NCBI RefSeq assembly: GCF_020667845.1
Contig: NZ_JAFMPQ010000035.1
Coordinates: 1 to 56,046, forward strand
Length of the DNA stretch: 56,046 nucleotides
Origin: Cognatishimia sp. F0-27
GTDB taxonomy: Bacteria; Pseudomonadota; Alphaproteobacteria; Rhodobacterales; Rhodobacteraceae
Direction of reading: 5' to 3'
Shown here: in pieces, positions 35,892 to 44,905 of the stretch
Numbering within the stretch: the first letter of the stretch is position 1
Layout of the letters: each line of letters opens with the position of its first letter
Made by a program: the position numbers and the translations under genes
The notes under the pieces: generated by a model
The model's input: only the letters and a program-made list of their open reading frames with translations
Told to the model about the DNA's origin: nothing
Database searches by the model: none

Positions 35892-36557
35892 ATGAACATG
35901 GTGCAGCCTTCGGATAACAAGGAAAAATCTGCAACCCGCGAATGCTATCTCAAACTGCGCGATCTCATTTTGACCGGCGCGATGCCGCCGGGTCAGAAGC
36001 TCAAGATCGAAGAACTGCGCGGGCTTCTCAGCACCGGTGCAAGCCCGGTGCGCGAAGCCCTCAGCCTTCTGACCTCGGATATGCTTGTGGAGCGGATCGA
36101 CCAACGCGGTTTTCGGGCCGCGCCGGTGAGCAAGGCCAATTTCGAGGAAATCCTCATGCTGCGCTGCGCGTTGGAGGATATTGCCCTGCGTGCGTCGCTC
36201 GCGAATGCCGATCAGGCCTGGGAAGAGCGGCTTGTGCTGTCGCATCACCACATGAAGCAAACCAAGAAACGCAACCCCGCCGAGTTCGAAACAGCGCACA
36301 AAGCCTTTCACATGGCCCTGCTGTCGAATGCCGAGTTGCCGACATTGCTGCATTATTGTTCGCAGCTCTACGACCTGAACATTCGCTATCGCTACCTTGC
36401 GGCCGGTGGCGCGAGCTATGGCAAGCGCAGCATCGAAGACGAGCATCAGATCATCCTCGACGCCGCGCTTGAACAGAATGCCGATGCCACTTCGGCTGCG
36501 CTGACAAGCCATTACAAGCGGACCGGCGAATATCTCAGCAACCAGATGGAAGCATGA
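35892..36557 (+). CDS. GntR-family regulator (FCD class), MatR-like position
   Basis: A 221-residue regulator. The winged helix occupies residues 15-75 (ECYLKLRDLILTGAMPPGQKLKIEELRGLLSTGASPVREALSLLTSDMLVERIDQRGFRAAPVS). An all-helical FCD effector domain follows, with metal-type ligands such as HKAFHMALL and DEHQIILDAAL. The gene order regulator, malonyl-CoA decarboxylase, malonyl-CoA synthetase matches matRAB of rhizobia, where MatR senses malonate. Malonate or a malonate-like acid is thus a plausible signal. The start at 35892 has AGGATCCAGGA upstream; 60 bases separate it from the YciI gene. Confidence 0.87.
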   Translation: MNMVQPSDNKEKSATRECYLKLRDLILTGAMPPGQKLKIEELRGLLSTGASPVREALSLLTSDMLVERIDQRGFRAAPVSKANFEEILMLRCALEDIALRASLANADQAWEERLVLSHHHMKQTKKRNPAEFETAHKAFHMALLSNAELPTLLHYCSQLYDLNIRYRYLAAGGASYGKRSIEDEHQIILDAALEQNADATSAALTSHYKRTGEYLSNQMEA

Positions 36558-36558
36558 C

Positions 36559-37869
36559 ATGCGGCGCAACCGGGTTTTTGGCGACCTCCTGAGCCAGCTC
36601 TTCGAGCGCACGGGACAGTTTAGGGGACAGGATGACCGGCGGTCCCTGCCAGAGCTGTGCGAGGCGCTTCTGTCGGCTGAGGGCGAAGTCTCGGGCTATT
36701 CGCTCGCTGCCACGCTGCTTGCACGCTATGCGCAGGCAAACGATGCCGACAGGCTGGCCTTTTTCCAATCCCTGAACGCGGATTTCGACATTGACGCGGA
36801 GCAGGTCGCGGCGCTCGCCCGGGCTTATGCGGATACGCCGAGCACCGAGACGTTTCGCGCCCTGTCGCAAGCCGCGGAACCTCGCCGCCAGGAGCTGCTG
36901 CGGCGGCTCAATCAACCGGTCGGGGCAACCCATGCGCTCGTCGGCATGCGCACCGATCTCCTTCGTCTGCTTCCCGTGCATCCCGATCTCAAGCGCACGG
37001 ATATCGATTTCATGCACTTGCTGCGCAGCTGGTTCAATCGCGGCTTTCTTGTGCTGCGCGAGATCGATTGGGACACACCTGCCCGCATCCTCGACAAGAT
37101 CGTGGATTATGAGGCCGTCCATCAGATCGACGATCTGGATGACCTCCGTCGGCGTCTCAACCCGGCAGACCGGCGCTGTTTTGCCTTTTTCCACCCGTCC
37201 ATGCCCGATGAGCCGCTCATCTTTGTCGAGGTCGCCCTGACCTCGGAGATCCCCGGCTCGATAGCCGCCCTGCTCGAAGAAGAGCGCGACCCGCTTGACC
37301 CGGCGGACGCCCGCGCGGCGGTGTTCTATTCCATTTCCAACTGCCAGAAAGGCCTTGCCGGAATCAGCTTTGGCAACCTGCTGATCAAGCAGGTGGTCAC
37401 AGAACTCTCCGCCACCCTGCCCAGCTTGCAGACCTTCGTGACATTGTCCCCGATCCCTGGCCTGAACGCGTGGTTGAGCACCAAGACGGACGATGCCGAG
37501 ATCGGTGCCGCCGTGCGATCCGTGCTGTCGGCTGAGAATCCGCGGGACATTCCCGCCGAGCCGCTGAAGGCGCTTGCCGCGCGCTACCTTCTGACGGCAA
37601 AGACCGACGCTGGAGCGCCCCTCGACCCCGTTGCCCGGTTCCACCTTGGCAACGGGGCAGAGATCCACGACCTGCATGCTGCCGGCGACCCCTCTCCGAA
37701 TGGGCTCGCCCTCTCCAGCGGTGCAATGGTGAACTACCTCTACGACCTGCGCCGAACCGAGCGCAATCATGAGGATTTCGCAACCAACGGAACCATAGCC
37801 GCCAGCCGCACCGTGCAAACGCTCTCAAGCACGGCGCCCGGCCCGAAATCCAAGGAGTCCGTCGCGTGA
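36559..37869 (+). CDS. matA: Malonyl-CoA decarboxylase
   Basis: Decarboxylates malonyl-CoA to acetyl-CoA. A 436-residue MCD-family protein. The N-terminal helical domain includes RLAFFQSLNADFDID. The catalytic GNAT-like domain includes DIDFMHLLRSWFNRGFLVLREIDWDTPA, FFHPSMPDEPLIFVEVALT, the active-site serine segment VFYSISNCQKGLAGISFGNLLIKQV, FVTLSPIPGLNAWL, and the histidine in ARFHLGNGAEIHDLH. It starts one base after the regulator's stop and overlaps the next gene by GTGA, so all three are translationally coupled. Confidence 0.93.
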   Translation: MRRNRVFGDLLSQLFERTGQFRGQDDRRSLPELCEALLSAEGEVSGYSLAATLLARYAQANDADRLAFFQSLNADFDIDAEQVAALARAYADTPSTETFRALSQAAEPRRQELLRRLNQPVGATHALVGMRTDLLRLLPVHPDLKRTDIDFMHLLRSWFNRGFLVLREIDWDTPARILDKIVDYEAVHQIDDLDDLRRRLNPADRRCFAFFHPSMPDEPLIFVEVALTSEIPGSIAALLEEERDPLDPADARAAVFYSISNCQKGLAGISFGNLLIKQVVTELSATLPSLQTFVTLSPIPGLNAWLSTKTDDAEIGAAVRSVLSAENPRDIPAEPLKALAARYLLTAKTDAGAPLDPVARFHLGNGAEIHDLHAAGDPSPNGLALSSGAMVNYLYDLRRTERNHEDFATNGTIAASRTVQTLSSTAPGPKSKESVA

Positions 37870-39365
37870 CCAACACCCTCTATGACGCCCTGATCGCGCC
37901 ACATGCCGACAATGAGGCAGTTTTTCTGGAATGCGACGACAGCACACGGCTCACCTATGCACGGTTTGTCCGGCGCGCCGCGCAACTGGCGCATGTGTTG
38001 ACGGAAGCCGGGGTGTCGCCCGGCGACCGCGTCTTGGTGCAAGCGCCCAAACTGAGCGACACAATCGCCCTTTACGCGGCCACCCTGCAGGCCGGTGCCG
38101 TCTACTTGCCGCTCAACACGGCCTACACGCAGGCCGAGCTTGCCTATTTCGTGGAGGATGCCGCTCCCACCCTGGTGGTGTGTGATGCGCAAGAGGAAGA
38201 CGCCATCGCGGAGATCGCCGCGCGTGTGAGCGCAAAGGTGCTGACACTGGCCGGCGACGGCGGCAGCCTCGGGCGCGCCGCGGATGGTCAATTCGAGACC
38301 TTCGAAACGGTTGCTCGCGCGCCCGACGATCTGGCCGCGCTGCTCTATACATCGGGCACGACCGGCCGCTCCAAGGGAGCCATGCTGTCACACAAGAACC
38401 TGTTGTCGAACGCAGAAGTGCTTACCGAACTGTGGCAAATCACGGCTCGGGACAGGCTGATCCACGCGCTGCCGATCTTTCACACCCATGGCCTGTTCGT
38501 GGCTCTGAATACCGCGTTCCTCTCCGGAGCGGAGGTGCGCTTCATGGCCGGCTTCAACCTCGACGCAATCATTGATGCCTTGCCCGACGCCACGCTGATG
38601 ATGGGCGTCCCGACCTTCTACACCCGTCTGCTCGATGATCTGCGTTTCACGCGGGACCTGACCCGGTCGATGCGGCTTTTCATTTCCGGCTCGGCGCCTC
38701 TTCTGGCCGAAACGCATCAGGCGTTCGAAGCGCGAACCGGGCATCGCATTCTGGAACGCTATGGCATGACCGAAACCAACATGATCACCTCAAACCCCTA
38801 TGACGGGGCGCGCGTGGCCGGGACGGTGGGCTACCCATTGCCCGGCACGGAGCTGCGGATCACCGATCCGGAAACCGGCGCGCTGCTCGACAAGGGCGAG
38901 ATCGGGATGATCGAAACGCGCGGTGACAACGTGTTTCAGGGGTATTGGAACATGCCGGAGAAAACCGCGGAAGAGCTGCGCGAAGACGGTTTCTTCCTCA
39001 CCGGTGATCTCGGCATCGAAGCCGAGGATGGGCGGGTGTCCATTGTCGGGCGCGCGAAAGACCTGATCATCTCCGGCGGCTACAACATCTATCCCAAAGA
39101 AATCGAAGACGTGCTCAATGACGTCGACGCGGTCGCCGAAAGCGCGGTATTCGGCGTGCCGCACAAGGATTTCGGAGAAAGCGTGATCGCCGCCATCGTT
39201 CCGATGCCCGGCAAAACGCCGGATATTGAGGCGCTCAAGGCGGCCGCCCAGGACGCACTCGCGCGGTTCAAACATCCTCGGGACTATGTCGTGCTCGATG
39301 CGCTTCCCCGGAACACCATGGGAAAGGTGCAGAAGAACATCCTGCGACAGACCTACGGGAGCTGA
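37866..39365 (+). CDS. matB: Malonyl-CoA synthetase (MatB-like acyl-CoA ligase)
   Basis: Activates malonate to malonyl-CoA with ATP and CoA, feeding the decarboxylase. It is a 499-residue ANL-superfamily ligase with the P-loop YTSGTTGRSKGAMLSHKNL, MGVPTFYTRLL, GSAPLLAETHQAFEARTGHRILERYGMTETNM, TGDLG, VGRAKDLIISGGYNIYP and the catalytic lysine in LPRNTMGKVQKNIL. The RYGMTET and GVPTFYTRLL elements are those of MatB-type rather than fatty-acid ligases. It begins at a GTG overlapping the decarboxylase stop. Confidence 0.9.
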   Translation: MTNTLYDALIAPHADNEAVFLECDDSTRLTYARFVRRAAQLAHVLTEAGVSPGDRVLVQAPKLSDTIALYAATLQAGAVYLPLNTAYTQAELAYFVEDAAPTLVVCDAQEEDAIAEIAARVSAKVLTLAGDGGSLGRAADGQFETFETVARAPDDLAALLYTSGTTGRSKGAMLSHKNLLSNAEVLTELWQITARDRLIHALPIFHTHGLFVALNTAFLSGAEVRFMAGFNLDAIIDALPDATLMMGVPTFYTRLLDDLRFTRDLTRSMRLFISGSAPLLAETHQAFEARTGHRILERYGMTETNMITSNPYDGARVAGTVGYPLPGTELRITDPETGALLDKGEIGMIETRGDNVFQGYWNMPEKTAEELREDGFFLTGDLGIEAEDGRVSIVGRAKDLIISGGYNIYPKEIEDVLNDVDAVAESAVFGVPHKDFGESVIAAIVPMPGKTPDIEALKAAAQDALARFKHPRDYVVLDALPRNTMGKVQKNILRQTYGS

Positions 39366-39369
39366 GGGC

Positions 39370-40953
39370 ATGACCACGAGCCACCCTGCGTCCAGTTCCG
39401 ATGTTGTCATCGTCGGTGCCGGCCCGGTGGGCCTGCTGCTTGCCATTCTTCTTGGAAAGGGCGGAAAATCCGTCACAATTGTCGAGAAATGGCCCGATAT
39501 CTATGACCGCCCGCGGGCTGTCACGATGGATGCGGAGGTCGCGCGAATTCTTGCCACGCTCGGAATTGATTGCGACACGGACCCGGCTTTCGAGAACCAC
39601 AAAGAGCTCTATTACTGGAAAAACGCCGATCTCGAAGACCTTCAGATCGTCGATTGGGAAAGCCTCGCGCCCTGTGGCTGGCATGTCACCTACTGGTTCA
39701 ACCAACCCGAACTCGAAGCGCGGCTGATTACGATGGCCAAGACGATCCCCTCCGTCACGCTCTTGCGGGGATGGACTGCCATTGGGCTGACGCAGGACGA
39801 CGACGGCGCGACGCTCACCATTGAAGACACCGCCACGCAAAGCCTTGTCCGGAGCCTGCGCGGCCAGTTCGTGGTCGGTGCGGATGGGGCAAACAGCTTT
39901 GTGCGCGACCAGCTTGATTTGAAGGTAATCGACAAGGGGTATTTCTTTGACTGGCTCATTCTCGACATGGTGCCGCACGGCGATTACCGCACGTCTCCTG
40001 CGCAATGGCAGCTATGTGATCCGAAACGGCCAACCACCATCGTACCGGGGGGGCCCGGGCGCCGGCGCTGGGAGTTCATGGTGCTGCCGAGCGAGGACCC
40101 GGTCGCGATTGCGCAGCCCGAAAGCGCATGGCGCCTGCTCGAACCGTGGGGGTTGAGTCCCGAAAACGCCACGCTCGAGCGCAGCGCGGTCTACCGGTTC
40201 CAAGCCCGCTGGGCGGAGCACTGGGTTTCCGGACGCTGCATGATCGCCGGGGACGCCGCTCACCTGATGCCACCCTTTGCCGGCGAGGGCATGTGCGCCG
40301 GTCTGCGTGACGCCGTGGCGCTTGCCTGGCGGCTGTCGGCCATTCTCGATCACACGCTCCCGGTTGATCTCCTGAAGAGCTATGAGAGCGAGCGGATCAG
40401 CCACGCACGGCATTACATCCAGTTCAGTCAGGACCTTGGTGAGATCATTTGCATTGTGGATCCGGAGGAGGCCGCGAAACGCGATGCCCGGATGATGGCG
40501 GAGCTTGCCGACCGCGACCACAAGCCCATCACGGGCGACCTTGTAAAACTCGGGCCGGGCATCTGGTGCGCCGAGACGCCCAGCGCCGGAGAACTCTCGC
40601 CACAAGGCTTGGTGCTCCATAACGGCCGCACCGACCGGTTTGATCAGGCCGTCGGACAGGGGTGGTTCGTTTTGGCGCTGAACCATCCGGACGGGACCGT
40701 GCTGAGCCCCGCGCAGGCGGCAATGTTTTCGCGTCTCGGTGGACGCGTGGTGTCTGTTGGTCCGGAGGGCAGCGGATGCGACGTGACAACGCTCGACACC
40801 ACCTATGCGGACTGGGCCACGGAGACCGGCGCTTCCTATGCCATTCTCCGTCCGGATTTCTACGTTGCGGCGACCGCGCCGGATACCACTGCGCTTGCGG
40901 GCTGTCTCTCCCGGCTGTTCGAGGCGCTTGGCCTTGCGGCGCTGCCCGACTGA
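39370..40953 (+). CDS. FAD-dependent aromatic-ring hydroxylase (MhpA/resorcinol hydroxylase-like)
   Basis: A 527-residue class A flavoprotein monooxygenase. FAD-binding GxGxxG in VVIVGAGPVGLLLAILL at residue 11, the DG motif in GQFVVGADGANSFVRDQL, the GD motif with GRCMIAGDAAHLMPPFAGEGMCAGLRDAVALAWRL around residue 290, and a C-terminal thioredoxin-like tail ending YAILRPDFYVAA. It adds a hydroxyl to a phenol using NAD(P)H and O2. Combined with the intradiol dioxygenase it could make hydroxyquinol from a resorcinol-type phenol. Five bases after matB; last gene of the operon. Confidence 0.87.
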   Translation: MTTSHPASSSDVVIVGAGPVGLLLAILLGKGGKSVTIVEKWPDIYDRPRAVTMDAEVARILATLGIDCDTDPAFENHKELYYWKNADLEDLQIVDWESLAPCGWHVTYWFNQPELEARLITMAKTIPSVTLLRGWTAIGLTQDDDGATLTIEDTATQSLVRSLRGQFVVGADGANSFVRDQLDLKVIDKGYFFDWLILDMVPHGDYRTSPAQWQLCDPKRPTTIVPGGPGRRRWEFMVLPSEDPVAIAQPESAWRLLEPWGLSPENATLERSAVYRFQARWAEHWVSGRCMIAGDAAHLMPPFAGEGMCAGLRDAVALAWRLSAILDHTLPVDLLKSYESERISHARHYIQFSQDLGEIICIVDPEEAAKRDARMMAELADRDHKPITGDLVKLGPGIWCAETPSAGELSPQGLVLHNGRTDRFDQAVGQGWFVLALNHPDGTVLSPAQAAMFSRLGGRVVSVGPEGSGCDVTTLDTTYADWATETGASYAILRPDFYVAATAPDTTALAGCLSRLFEALGLAALPD

Positions 40954-41288
40954 CCTGCATTCATGCGCGACAAGGGCTGAAGGCGACGCTCTTGCGCGGA
41001 ATCGTTCCCATCGCCGCACAGGAACTTGTGGCAACGCACAAGCGGCAGACCCAACCCGCGCGCCTTTGCGCGGTGCCCTGCGCTTGCGAAACCAGCAGTG
41101 TGCGAGGCTTCAGAACCGGAGCATGGGGCGCACCTTCGTCTGCCAGTCATGCACAGACCGGCAGCGCCTCCAGCAGGGGCGCTTCCATCCGGCGGATGTG
41201 CATGCCCAAGCCCGAGGGACATCACCGATTTGCATGACGCGCGCGGCGTCTTGCTTGGCGGCTCACCCCCAGATGCGGCCTGTTGCGA
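40954..41288. other. Intergenic region between convergent genes
   Basis: These 335 bases between the monooxygenase and the oppositely transcribed sulfatase show no supportable gene and no clear terminator. Confidence 0.4.
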
Positions 41289-42899
41289 TCAATCCACCAG
41301 ATGCGGCGGCATGGTGAGCCCGTTGGCTTCCACTTCGTCCTGATCCCAATACGCGATGTAGATTCCCGGCGGCTCCTTGCCCGCAGCCATCGCGTCAACC
41401 TGTTCCGGCGTTCGGGTGATCCGGCTATGGTGCTGCCGTGTCCACGTGAAATGAGCCTCCGCCATGCGGGTCAACACGTCCCCGTGATCGGGACTTTCGC
41501 CCAGATCGTGCAGCTCGTCGGGATCGTTGAGCAGATCGAACAGCATCGGCCGCATCGTTTCGACATGGATGTATTTCCAGCGCCCGTCGAACACCATCAC
41601 CAGCCGCGCATCGCTCTGGTCTATGTCGATCGTTTCGCGGACATCCCGCGTCGAATAATCGTATTCCGAGATGCAATAGCGCCGCCAGGACGTGTCTTGA
41701 CCATGCAAAAGCGGCGTCAAGGCACGCCCCTCCATGATATGCGGTTTTGCCGGTCCACCAAGGAACTCCTGGAAGGTCGGCGCGAGGTCGATGCCTTCCA
41801 CCAGCTTGTCACAGGAAGTGCCGCGCGCCTCGTCGGCGGACTCGCGCGGATCGTAGATGATCAGCGGGATGCGGGCGGAGCAGTCGTAAAACAGGTCTTT
41901 TTCGCCAAGCCAATGATCGCCCATGTTGTCACCATGGTCGGAACAGAACACGACCATCGTATCCTGCATGCGGCCGCTCTCTTCGAGATAGTCAAAGAGA
42001 CGTCCCATGTTGTCATCAAGCTCCTTGATCAGCCCCATATAGACCGGCGCCACGAGATCGCGCACCGAGTCACGCTGAAAACTCTTGCAGATACGGGTCT
42101 GCGACCATCCCTGCATGAGCGGATGCGTGTGCTCTCCGTCGCGCCGGTTGACCGGTGGCAGGTCGTCCCTGGAATACATCGCGTTATAGGGCGCAGGCGC
42201 GAGATAGGGCCAATGCGGCTTGATGTAACTCAGGTGACAGAGCCACGGTTCAGAACCCTGGCTTTCGATGAACTCGATCCCGCGCGTGGTGAGCCAAGCG
42301 GTTTCGGAATGTTCCTTGGGCACGCGCGCGGCCAGCGGAGCGCTTTCCAGCAGCCATCCGGATTTCTTCTTGCCATCAGGACCGATGGCGGTGTTTGCCC
42401 ACTCCTCCCACGGCGTTTCGCCGCCCATGCCGTGATCGCGCAGGTATTGCTCGTAATCCTCGCCGTGACGGTTCTTGTCATTGGCCGCGTTGGTGCCATC
42501 GTCACGCACGAACACTTCAAACCCGCATTCGCTCACCAGGGCACCGATGGTGCTTTCCGGATCGATGCCAAGCCGCTTCATGCCCTCTGCGTCCGGCCGC
42601 ATATGCGTCTTGCCCACAAGCGTGCTGGACACGCCGATCTCGCGCAGATGGTCGCCCAGTGTCGGCTCGCCCACACGCAGCGGAAAGCCATTCCATGTCG
42701 CCCCGTGGCTGCGCACGTAGCGACCGGTATAGAAACTCATCCGGCTCGGCCCGCAAATCGGTGACTGCACGTATGCGCGGTCAAACCGGACGCCTCGCCC
42801 TGCCAACCGGTCGATATTGGGCGTATCGATATGCGTTGCACCGTAGCAGCTCAGGTAGTCCCATCGCAGCTGATCGGCCATGATCCACAATACATTCAT
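41289..42899 (-). CDS. Sulfatase / phosphonate monoester hydrolase
   Basis: A 536-residue alkaline-phosphatase-superfamily hydrolase of type I sulfatase fold. Asp in IMADQLRWD near the start, the maturation motif C-x-P-S-R at residues 49-53 (SPICGPSRMSFYTGRY, Cys to formylglycine), GKTHMRPDAEG, SYIKPHWPYLAPAPYNAMY, and metal ligands in VFCSDHGDNMGDH. The C-terminal half (ISEYDYSTRDVRE, KYIHVETMRPMLFDLLNDP) resembles phosphonate monoester hydrolases more than choline sulfatases. It could remove sulfate or a phosphonate/phosphate ester from an incoming compound. No signal peptide is seen, so it acts in the cytoplasm. The start at 42899 (MNVLWIM) has AAGGAAAG upstream. Confidence 0.85.
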   Translation of the reverse strand: MNVLWIMADQLRWDYLSCYGATHIDTPNIDRLAGRGVRFDRAYVQSPICGPSRMSFYTGRYVRSHGATWNGFPLRVGEPTLGDHLREIGVSSTLVGKTHMRPDAEGMKRLGIDPESTIGALVSECGFEVFVRDDGTNAANDKNRHGEDYEQYLRDHGMGGETPWEEWANTAIGPDGKKKSGWLLESAPLAARVPKEHSETAWLTTRGIEFIESQGSEPWLCHLSYIKPHWPYLAPAPYNAMYSRDDLPPVNRRDGEHTHPLMQGWSQTRICKSFQRDSVRDLVAPVYMGLIKELDDNMGRLFDYLEESGRMQDTMVVFCSDHGDNMGDHWLGEKDLFYDCSARIPLIIYDPRESADEARGTSCDKLVEGIDLAPTFQEFLGGPAKPHIMEGRALTPLLHGQDTSWRRYCISEYDYSTRDVRETIDIDQSDARLVMVFDGRWKYIHVETMRPMLFDLLNDPDELHDLGESPDHGDVLTRMAEAHFTWTRQHHSRITRTPEQVDAMAAGKEPPGIYIAYWDQDEVEANGLTMPPHLVD

Positions 42900-42986
42900 A
42901 TGACGTCTCTTTCCTTGTCGCATGCTGCGCGGCCACCGGTTGCATCCTGTTCGCGGCCTCCGCCTCCTCGGCCGGTGCCTGTCCGC

Positions 42987-43664
42987 TTAACGCGGTGCCA
43001 CATAGAGGTCTTCGGCTTTCAGCGTCTCGATATTCCGGGCTTCGCGGGCCATGGCGCGCTGGACCGCCGGACGCGCCTGCATCGCCGCATGATGCGCGCG
43101 GATGTTCGGAAACTCATCGGCGGGAAACCCGACGCCGGTGATCCGCCCCCAGACCCAGAAGAGATATCCGTCCACCACCGACCATGTCTCACCATACCAC
43201 CACGGACCGTTCTCCAGCCGGGCCTCGATCATCTGCATGACCTTTTTCATGTCCTCGATGCCCATCGGGCGGACGATCTCGAAGGATTGCGCGGCGTCGG
43301 GAATGAATTTGAGCGGCATCGCGACCCGGGTTACCAGCGGGTGAACCGTGCCCGCAAAAAACGCGAGGTCCGCGGTTTGCCTGACCCGCTCCAGAGGATC
43401 TTCCGTTTCCGGCAAAAGATGCGCCTCGGGGTAGGTCGCGGCCAACCAACTCAGGATCGCGACATTCTCGGTGAGCGGTTCGCCATCGATCAGCAGCGTT
43501 GGCACCTTTCCCTTGGGGTTTATCTTGAGGAATTCCGGCGACTTCTGCTGATTGATTTTGACCCGGATCAGCTCGGTCTCGAACGGAACGCCAATCTCTT
43601 CGAGCGCGATGGTCGGCACGCGCGCGCAGGTATTCGGGGCAACGAAAAGGGTCAGATCCGGCAT
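42987..43664 (-). CDS. Glutathione S-transferase
   Basis: A 225-residue cytosolic GST: N-terminal thioredoxin fold (LTLFVAPNTCARVPTIALEEIGVPFE; NPKGKVPTLLIDGEPLTENVAILSWLA with the glutathione-binding V-P and E-N) and C-terminal helical domain (GETWSVVDGYLFWVWGRITG). A Cys rather than Ser or Tyr occupies the active-site region (NTCAR), as in beta/isomerase-like classes. In an aromatic cluster such enzymes often isomerise maleyl- to fumaryl-acids, so it may act between the dioxygenase and the FAH enzyme. Downstream of it on the same strand is the sulfatase. Confidence 0.85.
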   Translation of the reverse strand: MPDLTLFVAPNTCARVPTIALEEIGVPFETELIRVKINQQKSPEFLKINPKGKVPTLLIDGEPLTENVAILSWLAATYPEAHLLPETEDPLERVRQTADLAFFAGTVHPLVTRVAMPLKFIPDAAQSFEIVRPMGIEDMKKVMQMIEARLENGPWWYGETWSVVDGYLFWVWGRITGVGFPADEFPNIRAHHAAMQARPAVQRAMAREARNIETLKAEDLYVAPR

Positions 43665-43685
43665 TGCGTGGTATCCTTTTCCAGT

Positions 43686-43720
43686 TATTATCGCCGATAC
43701 GACAAAAATATCGATAATAT
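43686..43720. promoter_or_regulatory. Operator candidate in the GST/TAXI divergent promoter
   Basis: AAATATCGATA at 43706-43716 repeats exactly the first 11 bases of the palindrome at 35422. The element also has its own symmetry: TATTATCG (43686-43693) and CGATAATA (43712-43719) form an inverted repeat. It lies about 45 bases before the GST start, with the TAXI gene on the other side. Confidence 0.55.
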
Positions 43721-43796
43721 TTGAGCTGGTCGGATATAATCATTGAAAATGATCCATGTCACGACCAATCGAACGCACCACCAGGGAGGAAACACC

Positions 43797-44840
43797 ATGT
43801 CAGCTAAGGGATGGGCGACGCTTGCCGTCGCCGCATGCATTGCCACAGCGGCTCCGGCGCAAACGCTTCTGACGGCGGAAACCGCCGCTCCGAACACCAC
43901 GCCGGGCATTTCGATCATCGCATTGTCCGAAGCCGCCGCGCAGAAGGGCGTCGCGGACATTCAGGTTACATCCGGTCAGACGCTCACCAACTCGGTGCAG
44001 AACGTCGCCGAAGGCAAGACCGACATCGCCGCCGCGCCCTTCATCCTGCCGTTCTTTCTGTCGCGCGGCGTCGGCCCCTATGCCGGACTTGGCGCCGAGG
44101 CGGGCGGCGAACTGGCCAGCCAGCTTGCGGTGCTTTACACCTACCGGATCTCCGTGCAGGGGCTTTTCGCGTATGACAGCTCCAATATCAGCGGCTGGAG
44201 CGACCTTGAGGGCAAGACCCTCTACAATGGTCCGCCGCGGGGCGCGGCGCTTTCGAACGCGCGCATCCTGATCCGCACCAATACCGGCCTTGAGGAAGGC
44301 ACCGGCTACACCGGCATTCAGGTCAACTGGGGTCAGGCCGTCAAGACGATCCAGGACGGGTCTGCCGATGCCTTCGTGCTGCCCATGTCCTTCCCGGATC
44401 CGCGGGTCTCGGCCGCGCTGGCCTCTGGAGACATGACGATCTTTTCGATGCCCAAGGACATCCATGAGAGCGAAGGCTTTGCGAATGTCACCAACCTGCC
44501 CGGCACGGTCAGCTTCTCGATGCCGGTGGCCGAAATGGGCTATGGCGATGGCGTGACCATTGTCTCCGAAGACGACACGTTCCGCGGGCCGGGCACCGTT
44601 GGCGGCGACATCGTCAATGTCTCGATGGATTTTGACATGGCCAAGGCGCTGACCGCTGCCTTCATCGAGAACATCGAGTCGATCTACCACGCAAAGGCTC
44701 CCTTCATGCCGGTCACATGGCATGGTGAGACCGACATCGCGTTGACGGATATGTGCGGACCCAACCCCCTGAAGTACCACCCCGGCGCCGTGGCGGCCTG
44801 GGAAGAGGCCGGCTACAGCATCCCCGATTGCGCCAAATAA
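43797..44840 (+). CDS. TAXI-type TRAP transporter solute-binding protein
   Basis: A 347-residue periplasmic protein with a signal peptide ending APA-Q (about residue 22). TAXI landmarks: ISIIALSEAAAQKGVADIQVTSGQTLTNSVQNVAEGKTDIAAAP, GWSDLEGKTLYNGPPRGAALSNAR, and a C-terminal FIENIESIYHAKAPF...PGAVAAWEEAGY. It hands its ligand to the fused permease encoded next. GGGAGGA stands 6 bases before the ATG. The ligand is unknown; TAXI systems often take glutamate-like or other organic acids. Confidence 0.85.
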   Translation: MSAKGWATLAVAACIATAAPAQTLLTAETAAPNTTPGISIIALSEAAAQKGVADIQVTSGQTLTNSVQNVAEGKTDIAAAPFILPFFLSRGVGPYAGLGAEAGGELASQLAVLYTYRISVQGLFAYDSSNISGWSDLEGKTLYNGPPRGAALSNARILIRTNTGLEEGTGYTGIQVNWGQAVKTIQDGSADAFVLPMSFPDPRVSAALASGDMTIFSMPKDIHESEGFANVTNLPGTVSFSMPVAEMGYGDGVTIVSEDDTFRGPGTVGGDIVNVSMDFDMAKALTAAFIENIESIYHAKAPFMPVTWHGETDIALTDMCGPNPLKYHPGAVAAWEEAGYSIPDCAK

Positions 44841-44905
44841 TGCCTGTTTGACCGCCGGGTGCGGCCCAGCCGTGCCCGGCACATCCCGAACGGGTGGAGA
44901 CAGCA

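Noticed and set aside
41289..42899. Choline-sulfatase (betC) partnered with the BCCT transporter
   Set aside because: The C-terminal half lacks the choline-sulfatase pattern I know and looks like phosphonate monoester hydrolase; the BCCT gene is 30 kb away.
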